From Roseibium sp. TrichSKD4 (GTDB taxonomy: Bacteria; Pseudomonadota; Alphaproteobacteria; Rhizobiales; Stappiaceae), in NCBI RefSeq assembly GCF_000148725.1, contig NZ_GL476300.1, positions 184,257 to 248,256 of the forward strand: a stretch of DNA of 64,000 nucleotides. The letters are read 5' to 3'. Shown here in pieces: positions 19,699 through 29,447 of the stretch. Numbering within the stretch: the stretch's first letter is position 1; every line of letters begins with the position of its first letter. The notes under the pieces were generated by a model, which saw only the letters and a program-made list of their open reading frames with translations, did not search any database and had not been told where the DNA came from. The position numbers were made by a program, and so were the translations under genes.

Positions 19699-20769
19699 AT
19701 GTCAGACGCTCAAGAAACCCACTCTCTCCTCACCTGGTATGACCATCACGCACGAGATTTACCATGGCGTGTCTCGCCATCAGATCGCGCGGTCGGGGTC
19801 ATACCTGATCCTTATCAAGTGTGGCTATCAGAGGTCATGCTGCAACAGACCACTGTTGCTGCGGTCAAGGAGTACTTTCTGAAATTTGTTCGGCTGTGGC
19901 CGACTGTTTCTGATCTGGCGGCCGCTACTGAGGAAGACGTCATGAAGGCGTGGGCCGGATTGGGCTACTACTCCCGAGCTCGCAATTTGAAGAAGTGCGC
20001 AGAAGTTGTCGCAAGCGAGCATGAGGGACAGTTTCCATCCACTGAAGCCGAGCTCTTAAAGCTGCCGGGGATTGGGCCTTACACAGCCGCCGCGATCGCA
20101 GCCATTGCTTTTGATCAAAGAGCGGCGGTTGTAGATGGCAATGTTGAGCGGGTCCTCAGCCGCTATTTCGAAATCACCGAGCAGCTTCCAGCTGCAAAAG
20201 TTCCGATAAAGGCCGAGATGGCCCGGCTGACGCCCTCCGACCGGCCGGGTGATTTTGCCCAAGCGGTGATGGATATTGGCGCGACAATCTGCACTCCCAA
20301 ACGCCCGGCCTGTGCCCTTTGTCCATGGATGAACAATTGCAAGGCCCGACAATCGGGCACTGCCGAAACATTGCCGCGAAAAGCACCGAAGAAGACCAAG
20401 CCAACACGGTACGGCTTTGCTTATGTCTTGAGACACCCCAAGAACGGCGCAGTTCTTCTGCAAAGACGTCCTCCCAAAGGCCTTTTGGGGGGAATGAGCG
20501 AAGTCCCCGGAACCGAGTGGAGCGAGAGCCGCTTGGAAAAACAGAATTTTGAGAACGCTCCTGCGGTAAGGCCTTGGCGGAAGACACCGGGGATCGTCCG
20601 TCACACTTTTACTCATTTTCATCTGGACGTAGAAGTTCTAGTCGCCGAAGCGACAGATGACTTTGTTCCGGGACCCGGACAGTGGTGGTCGGCGCAAAAT
20701 GAAATTGACGAAGAAGCGTTGCCAACAGTCATGAAGAAAATCATCTCGAATGCCTTTGAGTTTTCCTGA
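19699..20769 (+). CDS. mutY: Adenine DNA glycosylase
   Basis: Removes adenine mispaired with 8-oxoguanine. From the ATG at 19699, with GGAG just before it, the protein is 356 residues; an upstream frame extension to 19657 lacks a ribosome-binding site. The HhH-GPD domain shows MLQQTTVAAV, LPGIGPYTAAAIAAIAF and the catalytic Asp in VVDGNVERVL. The iron-sulfur cluster ligands are spaced CX6CX2CX5C (CTPKRPACALCPWMNNC). A NUDIX-like 8-oxoG recognition domain follows from about residue 235. It is divergent from the DciA-like gene. Confidence 0.96.
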   Translation: MSDAQETHSLLTWYDHHARDLPWRVSPSDRAVGVIPDPYQVWLSEVMLQQTTVAAVKEYFLKFVRLWPTVSDLAAATEEDVMKAWAGLGYYSRARNLKKCAEVVASEHEGQFPSTEAELLKLPGIGPYTAAAIAAIAFDQRAAVVDGNVERVLSRYFEITEQLPAAKVPIKAEMARLTPSDRPGDFAQAVMDIGATICTPKRPACALCPWMNNCKARQSGTAETLPRKAPKKTKPTRYGFAYVLRHPKNGAVLLQRRPPKGLLGGMSEVPGTEWSESRLEKQNFENAPAVRPWRKTPGIVRHTFTHFHLDVEVLVAEATDDFVPGPGQWWSAQNEIDEEALPTVMKKIISNAFEFS

Positions 20770-20966
20770 CAGCAGCTCAACCAGAGCGCCCTTACGCAAA
20801 ATACACCCTTTGGATCATAAATTAATTTTTATTAATTTAGCTCCACTGCAAGATCTACCTTGAGTAGAACTCCGTAAGCTTCCTCAGCAAGACAACCTAA
20901 CCTTTTCGCACTCGAAGATGATTTCTTCGAACACCTTGTCTTGCATCCGTTATCAGGGAGTTTCAC

Positions 20967-21449
20967 ATGCAAATCTTGAAGAAATTCGTCGCAGTTCTCC
21001 TTCTCGTTCTGCCTTTCAGCGCTGCGCAAGCGTCTCAGAAAGACATCGTGGACACTGCCGTTGGTGCCGCCTCCTTTAAAACACTGGTCGCGGCAGCCCA
21101 AGCTGCCGGGCTGGTAGACACATTAAAGGGTGACGGCCCATTCACGGTATTTGCCCCAACCGACGAAGCTTTTGCCAAGCTGCCGGACGGAACCGTTGAG
21201 GATCTCTTGAAGCCAGAAAACAAGGATCAGCTTGTTCGCATCCTGACTTACCATGTTGTACCGGGCAAAGTGATGTCCTCTGATATCGCTGGTAAGACTG
21301 CCGAAGTCGCAACCGTTGAAGGAAGCAACATTTCCGTCGACGCAACAGACGGGGTAAAAATCAACAATGCGACTGTTGTTTCTGCCGATGTCGAAGCCAG
21401 CAATGGTGTGATTCACGTTATCGATACTGTAATTCTGCCTCAGTCCTGA
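20967..21449 (+). CDS. Secreted fasciclin-domain protein
   Basis: Single FAS1 domain protein, exported through a signal peptide ending at AQA (about residue 23). The domain shows [24 protein letters not shown], the [15 protein letters not shown] motif and the H2 motif YHVVPGKV, ending with [18 protein letters not shown]1 domains are adhesive or stress-related; no enzymatic residues are known. Length (160) matches the common bacterial one-domain form. It is a single gene between mutY and bfr. Confidence 0.9.
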   Translation: MQILKKFVAVLLLVLPFSAAQASQKDIVDTAVGAASFKTLVAAAQAAGLVDTLKGDGPFTVFAPTDEAFAKLPDGTVEDLLKPENKDQLVRILTYHVVPGKVMSSDIAGKTAEVATVEGSNISVDATDGVKINNATVVSADVEASNGVIHVIDTVILPQS

Positions 21450-21579
21450 ATTCCGCAATGGCACTTGTTTGCCATCGCTTAACTGACCAAACACAAGCAC
21501 CTGTCGCCCTTGCGGCAGGTGCCACAAAAATGTGATTAGTAATTTTTTCGGTGACAATATTTCGCACTATCAATGAATC

Positions 21580-21592
21580 TAGAATCATTCTA
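21580..21592. promoter_or_regulatory. Irr/iron-control-element-like palindrome upstream of bfr
   Basis: TAGAAT-C-ATTCTA is a perfect 13-bp palindrome in the sequence TCTAGAATCATTCTAAT, close to the Irr box (TTTAGAA...TTCTAAA type) known in alphaproteobacteria. It lies 40 bases upstream of the bfr start codon, where a repressor would block transcription of the iron-storage gene under iron limitation. Confidence 0.55.
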
Positions 21593-21632
21593 ATGTGCGC
21601 ACGTAAAATCATACAGCCGGAGGCACTGTGCC

Positions 21633-22118
21633 ATGAAGGGTAGTGAAAAAGTAATTGAACGCTTGAATGAAGCTCTGTTTTTGGAGCTTGGAGCCATCAA
21701 CCAATATTGGCTCCATTATCGCCTCTGCGCTGATTGGGGCTACACACGCCTAGCCAAGAAAGAGCGCGAAGAATCCATCGAGGAAATGCAGCACGCCGAC
21801 AAGCTGGTGGATCGCATTATCTTCCTCGAAGGCCACCCAAACATGCAGAAGGTGGCACCGCTCAAAATCGGCCAGAACATCAAGGAAGTCCTGGAAGCCG
21901 ATCTGGCGGGTGAATATGAGGCACGGACCTCCTATAAAAAGTCCCGTGATGTCTGCCGCGACGAAGGCGATTATGTCTCCATGGCGATCTTTGAAGAACT
22001 CCTCAAGGACGAAGAAGGTCATATCGACTTTCTGGAAACCCAGCTGGAGCTGCTCAACAACATTGGCGAAGAGCGCTACGGTCTCCTGAACGCACACCCG
22101 GCGGACGAGGCTGAATAA
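21633..22118 (+). CDS. bfr: Bacterioferritin
   Basis: Iron-storage protein forming a 24-mer with haem. The four-helix bundle carries ferroxidase ligands E18, E51 and H54 and the haem-binding M52 (EEMQHAD), plus the later [12 protein letters not shown] and [12 protein letters not shown]. Length (161) is standard. A good ribosome-binding site (GGAGG) precedes the ATG. An Irr-like palindrome lies just upstream, and a strong bidirectional terminator follows the gene. Confidence 0.95.
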   Translation: MKGSEKVIERLNEALFLELGAINQYWLHYRLCADWGYTRLAKKEREESIEEMQHADKLVDRIIFLEGHPNMQKVAPLKIGQNIKEVLEADLAGEYEARTSYKKSRDVCRDEGDYVSMAIFEELLKDEEGHIDFLETQLELLNNIGEERYGLLNAHPADEAE

Positions 22119-22146
22119 GCCCGATCTGATATACTGCTTGAAAAAG

Positions 22147-22178
22147 AAAACGCACGGCTGGCTGGCCGTGCGTTTTTT
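22147..22178. terminator. Bidirectional terminator between bfr and amn
   Basis: Arms ACGCACGGC (22150-22158) and GCCGTGCGT (22165-22173) around TGGCTG, with an A-run on the left and six T residues on the right, between two converging genes. Confidence 0.9.
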
Positions 22179-22199
22179 GTTTTGCCTGCTATCTGAGGA

Positions 22200-23711
22200 T
22201 TACTGGAAAGCAGTTTCCGCGAAACTTCTGAGCTTGCGCGAATGCAATCTATCGCTTGGCATCTCCCGCAGTTTTTCCAGAGCCCGCAACCCGATCTTCA
22301 GATGCTGCGCCACCTGAGTCTTATAGAAATCGGTCGCCATTCCCGGCAGCTTCAGTTCGCCATGTAGTGGCTTGTCTGAAACGCACAGCAGGGTTCCATA
22401 AGGCACCCGGAAACGGAAACCGTTTGCAGCGATGGTGGCCGACTCCATGTCCAGGGCAATCGCACGCGATTGCGAAAAGCGTTGCACCAATCCTTTTTGA
22501 TCCCAAAGTTCCCAGTTGCGGTTGTCTATTGAGGCTACGGTTCCTGTCCGCATGACACTTTTGAGTTCATAGCCGTCATATCCGGTGATCTCGGCGACTG
22601 CCTCTTCCATGGCCACTTGAACCTCTGCAAGTGGCGGAATGGGCACCCATGTCGGCAGGTCCTGATTGAGAACGTTGTCCTCACGGACATAACCGTGTGC
22701 CAAAACGTAGTCACCAAGGGTCTGACTGTTCCGAAGTCCGGCGCAGTGACCAAGCATCAGCCACGCGTGAGGCCGCAGCACAGCGATATGGTCTGTGATT
22801 GTTTTGGCATTGGAAGGCCCAACACCAATGTTCACCATGGTGATGCCGCACTGCCCCTTGCGCTTCAAATGGTAGGCTGGCATTTGCGGCAGTTTTGCGG
22901 GCGCGGCCCCGGAGCTGGGTTCTGTCTCTCCTGCAAGCGTCACCAGATTCCCCGGTTCGACAAACGCCTCATAGCCGCTATCTGGGTCTGCCAGCAGCTC
23001 GTAGGACATGCGGCAGAACTCGTCGATATAGAACTGATAGTTCGTGAACAAAACATAATTTTGATAATGCTCTGCAGCTGTGGCCGTGTAGTGCTGCAGA
23101 CGATGTAGGGAATAGTCCACCCGCGGTGCGGTGAAGGATGCCAGCGGCATCACACCGTTCGGCGGCTCATAGGTTCCGTTCGCAATGGCGTCATCCATAA
23201 CCGAAAGATCAGGAAGATCAAACGTATCAGCTAGTGGGCGATCCAACTTGGCGGCTGCTGCACCACCTTCGACATGGGTGCCATCGTAAAACGCAAAATG
23301 AAGCGGGATCGCCATGTCGCTGTCACCGACGTGAACCGGCACATCGTGGTTCTTCATCAGGAGCGAAATCTGCGTTTCCAGATAATGTTTAAAAAGGTCC
23401 GGTCGTGTGATCGTGGTTCCATGGGCTCCGGGGCCTGAAACGAAGCCATAGGATAGGCGACTATCGAGACGAACGTGACTATCGGTGACAATGTGAACCT
23501 GCGGATAATACGCGCGGACACGCCCTTCCATTTCCTTTCCCTCAAGAAGGTCCTGAAAGGCGTTCCTTAAAAATGCAGTGTTGGCCTCAAAGATCTCGAT
23601 CAGGCTATCAACCGCAGCTGACGCATCCGTAAAAGCTTCAAGCGGATGTGCGGGTGCCAATTTTACCGGGCGAACGGACTGGCCATTCAATACAGATGTA
23701 TGATCAAGCAA
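22200..23711 (-). CDS. amn: AMP nucleosidase
   Basis: Hydrolyses AMP to adenine and ribose 5-phosphate. The N-terminal AMP-nucleosidase domain (to about residue 180) includes FVSGPGAHGTTITRPDLFKHYLETQ; the C-terminal nucleoside phosphorylase-like domain contains GITMVNIGVGPSNAKTITDHIAVLRPHAWLMLGHCAGLR and ALDMESATIAANGFRFRVPYGTLLCVSDKP, with the catalytic Asp. I chose a TTG start at 23711 because GGAG sits seven bases upstream; the frame is open to an ATG at 23807 but those 32 residues do not look like the family. Length (503) is normal. Confidence 0.92.
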   Translation of the reverse strand: MLDHTSVLNGQSVRPVKLAPAHPLEAFTDASAAVDSLIEIFEANTAFLRNAFQDLLEGKEMEGRVRAYYPQVHIVTDSHVRLDSRLSYGFVSGPGAHGTTITRPDLFKHYLETQISLLMKNHDVPVHVGDSDMAIPLHFAFYDGTHVEGGAAAAKLDRPLADTFDLPDLSVMDDAIANGTYEPPNGVMPLASFTAPRVDYSLHRLQHYTATAAEHYQNYVLFTNYQFYIDEFCRMSYELLADPDSGYEAFVEPGNLVTLAGETEPSSGAAPAKLPQMPAYHLKRKGQCGITMVNIGVGPSNAKTITDHIAVLRPHAWLMLGHCAGLRNSQTLGDYVLAHGYVREDNVLNQDLPTWVPIPPLAEVQVAMEEAVAEITGYDGYELKSVMRTGTVASIDNRNWELWDQKGLVQRFSQSRAIALDMESATIAANGFRFRVPYGTLLCVSDKPLHGELKLPGMATDFYKTQVAQHLKIGLRALEKLREMPSDRLHSRKLRSFAETAFQ

Positions 23712-23940
23712 TGTGTTTCTCCTTATTGTTGTTGTTAACCGAACACAATCGGAGGCCTGAGACGTCGCGTCAATATGGTTAGTAACATTTTTTGAAGTTT
23801 TTTTCACAATTCGAAAACTTTTTCAGATTGATCTCCGCATTTTTTGTCCTGCCCAACTTGATTGAAACAACCCGGGCAATGGAGTACTGCAGATGCATTG
23901 TCTTTCCGCGGTTCCCCATCCGTGAATTCTGGAGAAATCG

Positions 23941-24747
23941 ATGACACGCTTCACGCCGTTTTTACAAGCCGCCAGTTTTGCCATTGGCGTAATCGCCCTT
24001 GGCGCTAAATCTCAGGCTGCCGAACTGCCTGATCTTGAGGGACGCGAAGTTGTTGTTGTGACGGAAAATGCATATCCGCCTCTTCAGTTCATCGACCCGA
24101 AGAGCGGCAACGCCATTGGCTGGGAATATGATGCCATGGCGGAAATCGCCAAGCGTTTGAACATGACCGTGGCCTATGAGAATGTCAGCTGGGATGCCAT
24201 GATCCCAGCTGTTTCCGAAGGCCAGTATGAAGTTGGCATGACTGGCATCACCATCCGTGATGATCGTAAGGAGAAGGTGGACTTCTCTGACGCCTATATG
24301 CGCTCGGAAATGTTCATGCTCGTCGGCGCCAAGGAAGACCGGTTCACCGATGCGAAGAGCTTTGCGGCAAATGATGACCTGTTGGTCGGCGCACAGCCGG
24401 GAACAACGCCATTCTATGTTGCAGTTTATGAAGTGCTTGATGGCAACGAAGCCAACTCGCGCATCAAATTGTTTGAGACCTTTGGTGCGTCGGTTCAGGC
24501 GCTGCGTGCAGGCGATGTCGATCTCGTGCTTACCGACGGAACCGCCGGCCAAGGCTATGTCACAGCAAATCCGGATACGTTCAAGCTCATCGGCGATCCA
24601 TTAGGGAGCGAAGACTTCGGCTTCATTTTCCCGAAGGGGTCCGACATGGTCGCACCAATCAATGCTGCAATCGCCTCCATGAAAGAAGACGGTACGATTG
24701 ATGCCCTGAACAAAAAGTGGTTCCTCGACTACAAGCTTGGTCAATAA
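23941..24747 (+). CDS. Amino-acid-type ABC transporter substrate-binding protein
   Basis: Periplasmic binding protein of family 3 (polar amino acids). A signal peptide ends near SQA (about residue 28). The mature part begins with [16 protein letters not shown] and contains [14 protein letters not shown] and the [23 protein letters not shown] signature. Length (268) is usual. It is the first gene of a two-gene unit with the permease gene, separated by a hairpin. The ligand cannot be told from sequence; glutamine/glutamate or another polar amino acid is likely. Confidence 0.92.
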   Translation: MTRFTPFLQAASFAIGVIALGAKSQAAELPDLEGREVVVVTENAYPPLQFIDPKSGNAIGWEYDAMAEIAKRLNMTVAYENVSWDAMIPAVSEGQYEVGMTGITIRDDRKEKVDFSDAYMRSEMFMLVGAKEDRFTDAKSFAANDDLLVGAQPGTTPFYVAVYEVLDGNEANSRIKLFETFGASVQALRAGDVDLVLTDGTAGQGYVTANPDTFKLIGDPLGSEDFGFIFPKGSDMVAPINAAIASMKEDGTIDALNKKWFLDYKLGQ

Positions 24748-24756
24748 GGACAAAGA

Positions 24757-24783
24757 GCCCCGCCTTTCCTAAGGCGGGGCTTT
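24757..24783 (+). terminator. Intercistronic hairpin between binding-protein and permease genes
   Basis: Arms GCCCCGCCTT (24757-24766) and AAGGCGGGGC (24771-24780) around TCCT, followed by only three T residues. It sits ten bases before the permease start, so it probably stabilises or partly terminates the binding-protein mRNA, giving more binding protein than permease. Confidence 0.75.
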
Positions 24784-24790
24784 ACATTTC

Positions 24791-25588
24791 ATGGCTCAAC
24801 CCAATTCTTCCTCCGATACCGATTTCCCCTATTGGCTTCTCGCCTTGAGCCTTCTTGGCCTTGGGTTCGCAGCCTACGCCTATTCCAACGATATCTATGG
24901 TCAGGTGTTCGCCATTGTCGCCAAGGGTGCCGGCATCACCATTTTTGTGACCCTGGTGGGGTTTTCACTCGCCTCGGCGCTTGGGCTGGTTCTCGCGGTT
25001 GCCTCACTGTCCCGCTTCCTCGCAGTTCGTCAGGTTGCCCGGTTCTATATTGAAGTGGTCCGCGGCCTGCCGATACTCGTTTTGCTGCTCTATATCGCTT
25101 TTGTGGCAGCCCCGCTGGTCATCGCGCTCATCAATGCCATTATCGAACCGCTGGGGATGGATCCGCTGCGGACGCGCGACTTTCCGCTGATCTGGCGAGC
25201 CATTCTCGCGCTCACCATCGGATATTCAGCCTTCATTGCCGAGGTCTTCCGCGCCGGCATTCAGGCCGTCGACAAAGGTCAGATTGAAGCAGCCAAGGCG
25301 CTTGGCATGAGCGGGTGGCTGCGCTTTCGACTGATCGTATTCCCTCAAGCTCTTCGCACGATCCTGCCCCCACTGGGCAATGACTTCGTCGCGATGATCA
25401 AGGACAGCTCCTTGGTTTCGGTTCTGGGTGTTGCCGATATCACCCAGCTGGGCAAAGTCTATGCAGCCGGATCATTCCGGTTTTTCGAGACTTATAATGT
25501 CGTCGCCTTCATCTATCTCACGATGACCGTCACCTTGTCTCTTGCTCTCAGAAAGTTCGAACGCAAGACACGGATCGAAGAGCGCTAG
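24791..25588 (+). CDS. Amino-acid-type ABC transporter permease (HisM/GlnP family)
   Basis: Inner-membrane permease of the polar amino acid uptake class. The N-terminal helix is followed by ITIFVTLVGFSLASALGLVLAV, the FYIEVVRGLPILVLLLYI segment, and the EAA loop VDKGQIEAAKALGMSGWLRFRLIVFPQALRTILPPLGNDFVAMIKDSSLVSVLG that docks the ATPase. Length (265) is normal. No ATP-binding subunit gene follows; the next gene overlaps nothing and encodes a VOC protein, so the transporter must borrow an ATPase encoded elsewhere. Confidence 0.92.
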   Translation: MAQPNSSSDTDFPYWLLALSLLGLGFAAYAYSNDIYGQVFAIVAKGAGITIFVTLVGFSLASALGLVLAVASLSRFLAVRQVARFYIEVVRGLPILVLLLYIAFVAAPLVIALINAIIEPLGMDPLRTRDFPLIWRAILALTIGYSAFIAEVFRAGIQAVDKGQIEAAKALGMSGWLRFRLIVFPQALRTILPPLGNDFVAMIKDSSLVSVLGVADITQLGKVYAAGSFRFFETYNVVAFIYLTMTVTLSLALRKFERKTRIEER

Positions 25589-25609
25589 GTGATTAAGGGA
25601 GGGTTGCAT

Positions 25610-26248
25610 ATGTTGAAGCTGGATCATTTAACTGTCATTGCTCCAACATTGGCAGAAGGTGTCACCCACGTCCAAAACTGCCTCGACCTGAATGTTCCTT
25701 TCGGTACACACCATGAATATATGGGTACCTATAATCATCGGCTCCAGCTTGGCGCGAATGTCTATCTGGAGATCGTGGCGCTTGATCCAGACGGTATAAC
25801 TCCTGGCCGGGCACGCTGGTTTGGTCTGGATAATCAGAAACAAGTCAGAAGGGATTGGGAAGAAGGTTTCCGATTGCGGGGGTGGGTTGCCAATGTTGAT
25901 GGTCTAGAACGCTTCTTGATGCATTTCCTAGGCCTGTTCGGCGAAGCAGTGCCTCTCCCTCCGGACAAATCGGAATTCAAATTCGCTATACCGGAGGACG
26001 GCTCTCTTCCCCTTGACGGTTCGCTTCCTTCACTAATCGATCATTGTGGTGTGCCGACCTCCATGGCGGAAATTCCTGACCTGGGCGCGCGGTTGGTCAA
26101 CTTCGCGATGCAGCATGCTGAGCCATTAGACATTGGCAAACGATATGCCGCGCTTTCCGTTGATCGCCCGCCAGTGATTTCTGCGGGTCCTCGCCTCAAG
26201 TACACGGCACATATAGACACGTCCGGTGATTTAAAAACGCTGTTTTAG
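25610..26248 (+). CDS. VOC (glyoxalase-like) superfamily protein
   Basis: Protein with a glyoxalase-like_3 (VOC) fold. It opens with LDHLTVIAPTLAEGVTHVQNCLDLNVPFGTHHEYMGTYNHRLQLGANVYLEIVALDPD, which shows the His/Glu metal-type residues of the fold; the C-terminal half, with LPSLIDHCGVPTSM, is less familiar. I chose the ATG at 25610 (MLKLDHL) because GGAGG lies just upstream; a GTG start at 25589 would make it directly abut the permease. It is probably co-transcribed with the transporter pair. The substrate is unknown. Confidence 0.75.
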   Translation: MLKLDHLTVIAPTLAEGVTHVQNCLDLNVPFGTHHEYMGTYNHRLQLGANVYLEIVALDPDGITPGRARWFGLDNQKQVRRDWEEGFRLRGWVANVDGLERFLMHFLGLFGEAVPLPPDKSEFKFAIPEDGSLPLDGSLPSLIDHCGVPTSMAEIPDLGARLVNFAMQHAEPLDIGKRYAALSVDRPPVISAGPRLKYTAHIDTSGDLKTLF

Positions 26249-26564
26249 ACGTTGGGAAGAGGCTGTCATACGCCGCCCCAGCGCTTCGAAATCGAGATAC
26301 GGCCGCTGTTTGACGGAGCGATTTTCGAATCACCTCGGCAAAATCTGCCCACTCAATAAGTATGAACAGCTTCAATTTTCTTCTTTTGATTGCAAATTAT
26401 GCCAAACAGGCGAAAAATTTTGAATCAACGCTCGAAAATACCCTTAACCTTTGGAGTCCTCCCAAGAATAACCGGACAAAGGAAAACAGCTGTTTTCTGC
26501 AAGTTTTGGTTAGCCAGTTATGAATACCGTTAGGTCATCGCTTTACTTTGGTAAACAAAGCATT

Positions 26565-27798
<1,234 letters not shown>

Positions 27799-27832
27799 GC
27801 AGGACGGCCTTCGCGATCCCCGCGAAAGTCTC

Positions 27833-27870
27833 GCCCCCGGATGTTTCAGCCGAAACGCCGGGGGCTTTTT
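27833..27870 (+). terminator. Terminator of ccrM
   Basis: Arms GCCCCCGG (27833-27840) and CCGGGGGC (27858-27865), a 17-base loop, then five T residues. It lies 34 bases after the ccrM stop codon. Confidence 0.85.
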
Positions 27871-27947
27871 AGTTTGATTGGCCGAATACCTCCTCCAAGG
27901 CCGTTACCAGCGGCACAAAAATCATATCGTTTGCGAAGTGAAACCGC

Positions 27948-28289
27948 TCATTTGGCTGGCAGGGTCATTGCATGCGCGACGGCAAGGCGAACCCACTCCT
28001 CGATCACTAGCGTGTCATGGTCTTCAGCGTTGACGAAAAACAAACCGGTCATTCGTCGTCCTCCCTGTACCATGGGTTCACCGCCAGGCATCGAGAGCGC
28101 CCGATCTTCGTTTTCCTTTCCAACCCGGAACATGAAACGCGGTTCGCCATCCTTTGACCGATCGGCGCCGCCGACCATGTTGCCATGAAGGAGAAAACAC
28201 ACACCGCCCATCATGCGTTTTTCAGAAAGACCCGGCAGACCATCGACATAATCCCGAAACCGGTTGGTCAATTCTTCATCATAGGCCAC
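27948..28289 (-). CDS. TfoX N-terminal domain protein
   Basis: Small protein matching the TfoX/Sxy N-terminal domain: RFRDYVDGLPGLSEKRMMGGVCFLLHGNMVGGA, then RFMFRVGKENEDRAL and a closing helix with WVRLAVAHAMTLPAK. I chose a GTG start at 28289 because GGGAGG lies five bases upstream and because this places it 11 bases after the MAPEG stop. The family domain alone is widespread and has no assigned biochemical role outside competence in gamma-proteobacteria. Last gene of the GST-MAPEG-TfoX unit. Confidence 0.82.
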   Translation of the reverse strand: MAYDEELTNRFRDYVDGLPGLSEKRMMGGVCFLLHGNMVGGADRSKDGEPRFMFRVGKENEDRALSMPGGEPMVQGGRRMTGLFFVNAEDHDTLVIEEWVRLAVAHAMTLPAK

Positions 28290-28300
28290 CAGCACCTCCC

Positions 28301-28669
28301 TCACGACCAAATGGTCAGGATAACCCAAACACCAATTGCAGCTGCCGGAAACTGGGTCATAATCATCGGAACTGCTCGGACTTTTTGATCGTAAAGGACA
28401 AAGTACAAGATGCGTCCTGCGACAAATGAGGAGACCGCAATCCAAAGCCAGATTGCTGACAAACCCATCGCCTCACTCGCCCCTAATACCAGTGCCATGG
28501 CAGGCCCATTTTCAATCAGATTGCCATAAAACCGAGAACGCTTGAATAGAACTGGGTCCTGCCCCTCCCCTCGAAGGGTATTGGTCTTTCCCCTGTAAAG
28601 CCCAATCCATGCCGTAAGACAGACCAGAACGATGGCGTAGCAACTGACAAATGTAAACGTGACTGGCAA
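28301..28669 (-). CDS. MAPEG-family membrane protein
   Basis: Membrane-associated eicosanoid/glutathione metabolism (MAPEG) family, 122 residues with four predicted membrane helices. The family pattern is visible in GLYRGKTNTLRGEGQDPVLFKRSRFYGNLIENGPAMALVLGASE, with the Arg/Asn/Glu residues used for glutathione, and the third-fourth helix region FVAGRILYFVLYD. Some bacterial members have microsomal glutathione transferase activity. It lies 36 bases downstream of a soluble GST, supporting a shared detoxification role. Confidence 0.85.
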   Translation of the reverse strand: MPVTFTFVSCYAIVLVCLTAWIGLYRGKTNTLRGEGQDPVLFKRSRFYGNLIENGPAMALVLGASEAMGLSAIWLWIAVSSFVAGRILYFVLYDQKVRAVPMIMTQFPAAAIGVWVILTIWS

Positions 28670-28705
28670 GACAATTCAGGGTTGCTCCTCTAGCAAGTTT
28701 GAAGT

Positions 28706-29320
28706 TTAAGAGGCGTCTGCCGAACCGGGCATTTTGGGGAAACTCCCTCTCGCCATAAGGGCCGCTTCCCAACGTTTGGCGTGGACCAGGGTCTCCGGAA
28801 CGTGAAGATTGACGAAGGCTGCCACGAGCAGCATGCCCATACCGATGATATCGGCCATGGAGAACCTGTCATTGACCAGGTAGGTCCGCCCGTCTGCCAA
28901 TTCGTCATTCAGCCATTTAAGGCGGTGTAAATAGACTTCACGGCGGTCGGCTGCATAGTCAGCGTTCTGGTTGACCACCTCTGCAAAAAACGGGATTTCG
29001 TGCAAGCCGACATCGCCTGCCACGTTAAAGAGCCACAATTCCATACGGCGGCACCACATGTCGACAAAGGCTTTTTCCTTGTCGGTTTGCCCAAAGAGCG
29101 CGGGCTCCGGGTAGAGACTTTCAAGATATCGACAGATTGCAACACTTTCTGCCAGATGACTTCCGTCATCCAGCTCCAGAACCGGGACTTGCCCCAGCGA
29201 ATTGAGTTTACTGAACGCCTCCGTTCGAGTCCCGCCGCCTGGGATGTCGATCATTTCGACCGGAATTTCGATGCCCTTTTCCTGCAGGAAAACAAACACG
29301 CGCGCGCCGTTTGGAGACAT
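28706..29320 (-). CDS. Glutathione S-transferase family protein with unusual start
   Basis: Soluble transferase that conjugates or reduces electrophiles with glutathione. The thioredoxin-like N-domain shows LGQVPVLELDDGSHLAESVAICRYLESLYP (cis-Pro and the Glu-Ser pair binding glutathione), the helical C-domain runs from about residue 85 and ends FSMADIIGMGMLL. The ATG at 29320 removes the first beta strand; upstream codons read V-T-K-L-Y-N-G, as a normal GST would begin, but contain no ATG, GTG or TTG. A good AGGAG site is placed seven bases before an ACG codon (29338-29336), so translation may begin there. First gene of the detoxification operon, facing the TetR gene. Confidence 0.88.
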   Translation of the reverse strand: MSPNGARVFVFLQEKGIEIPVEMIDIPGGGTRTEAFSKLNSLGQVPVLELDDGSHLAESVAICRYLESLYPEPALFGQTDKEKAFVDMWCRRMELWLFNVAGDVGLHEIPFFAEVVNQNADYAADRREVYLHRLKWLNDELADGRTYLVNDRFSMADIIGMGMLLVAAFVNLHVPETLVHAKRWEAALMARGSFPKMPGSADAS

Positions 29321-29380
29321 TCCATTATAAAGCTTCGTGACCTTGCTCCTTGCCTTGGTGATTTTTCCAAGGTGACGGCG

Positions 29381-29410
29381 ATCTAAATATGTTCAAGAAC
29401 ATATTTAGAT
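29381..29410. promoter_or_regulatory. Perfect 14-bp inverted repeat, candidate TetR operator
   Basis: ATCTAAATATGTTC at 29381-29394 is repeated in reverse complement at 29397-29410, with AA in the centre. It lies between the divergent GST operon and the TetR gene, 38 bases from the TetR ATG, the expected position for an operator controlling both directions. Confidence 0.8.
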
Positions 29411-29447
29411 ATTGGCTATCATTCGTGCCTTAGAACAGCGAGGTCCT

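Noticed and set aside
20822-20835. CtrA-like TTAA...TTAA upstream of the fasciclin gene
   Set aside because: The spacer is six, not seven bases, and the region is simply A/T-rich.
26320-26345. T-loop-like TTCGAATC, considered as a tRNA end
   Set aside because: No cloverleaf could be built around it.
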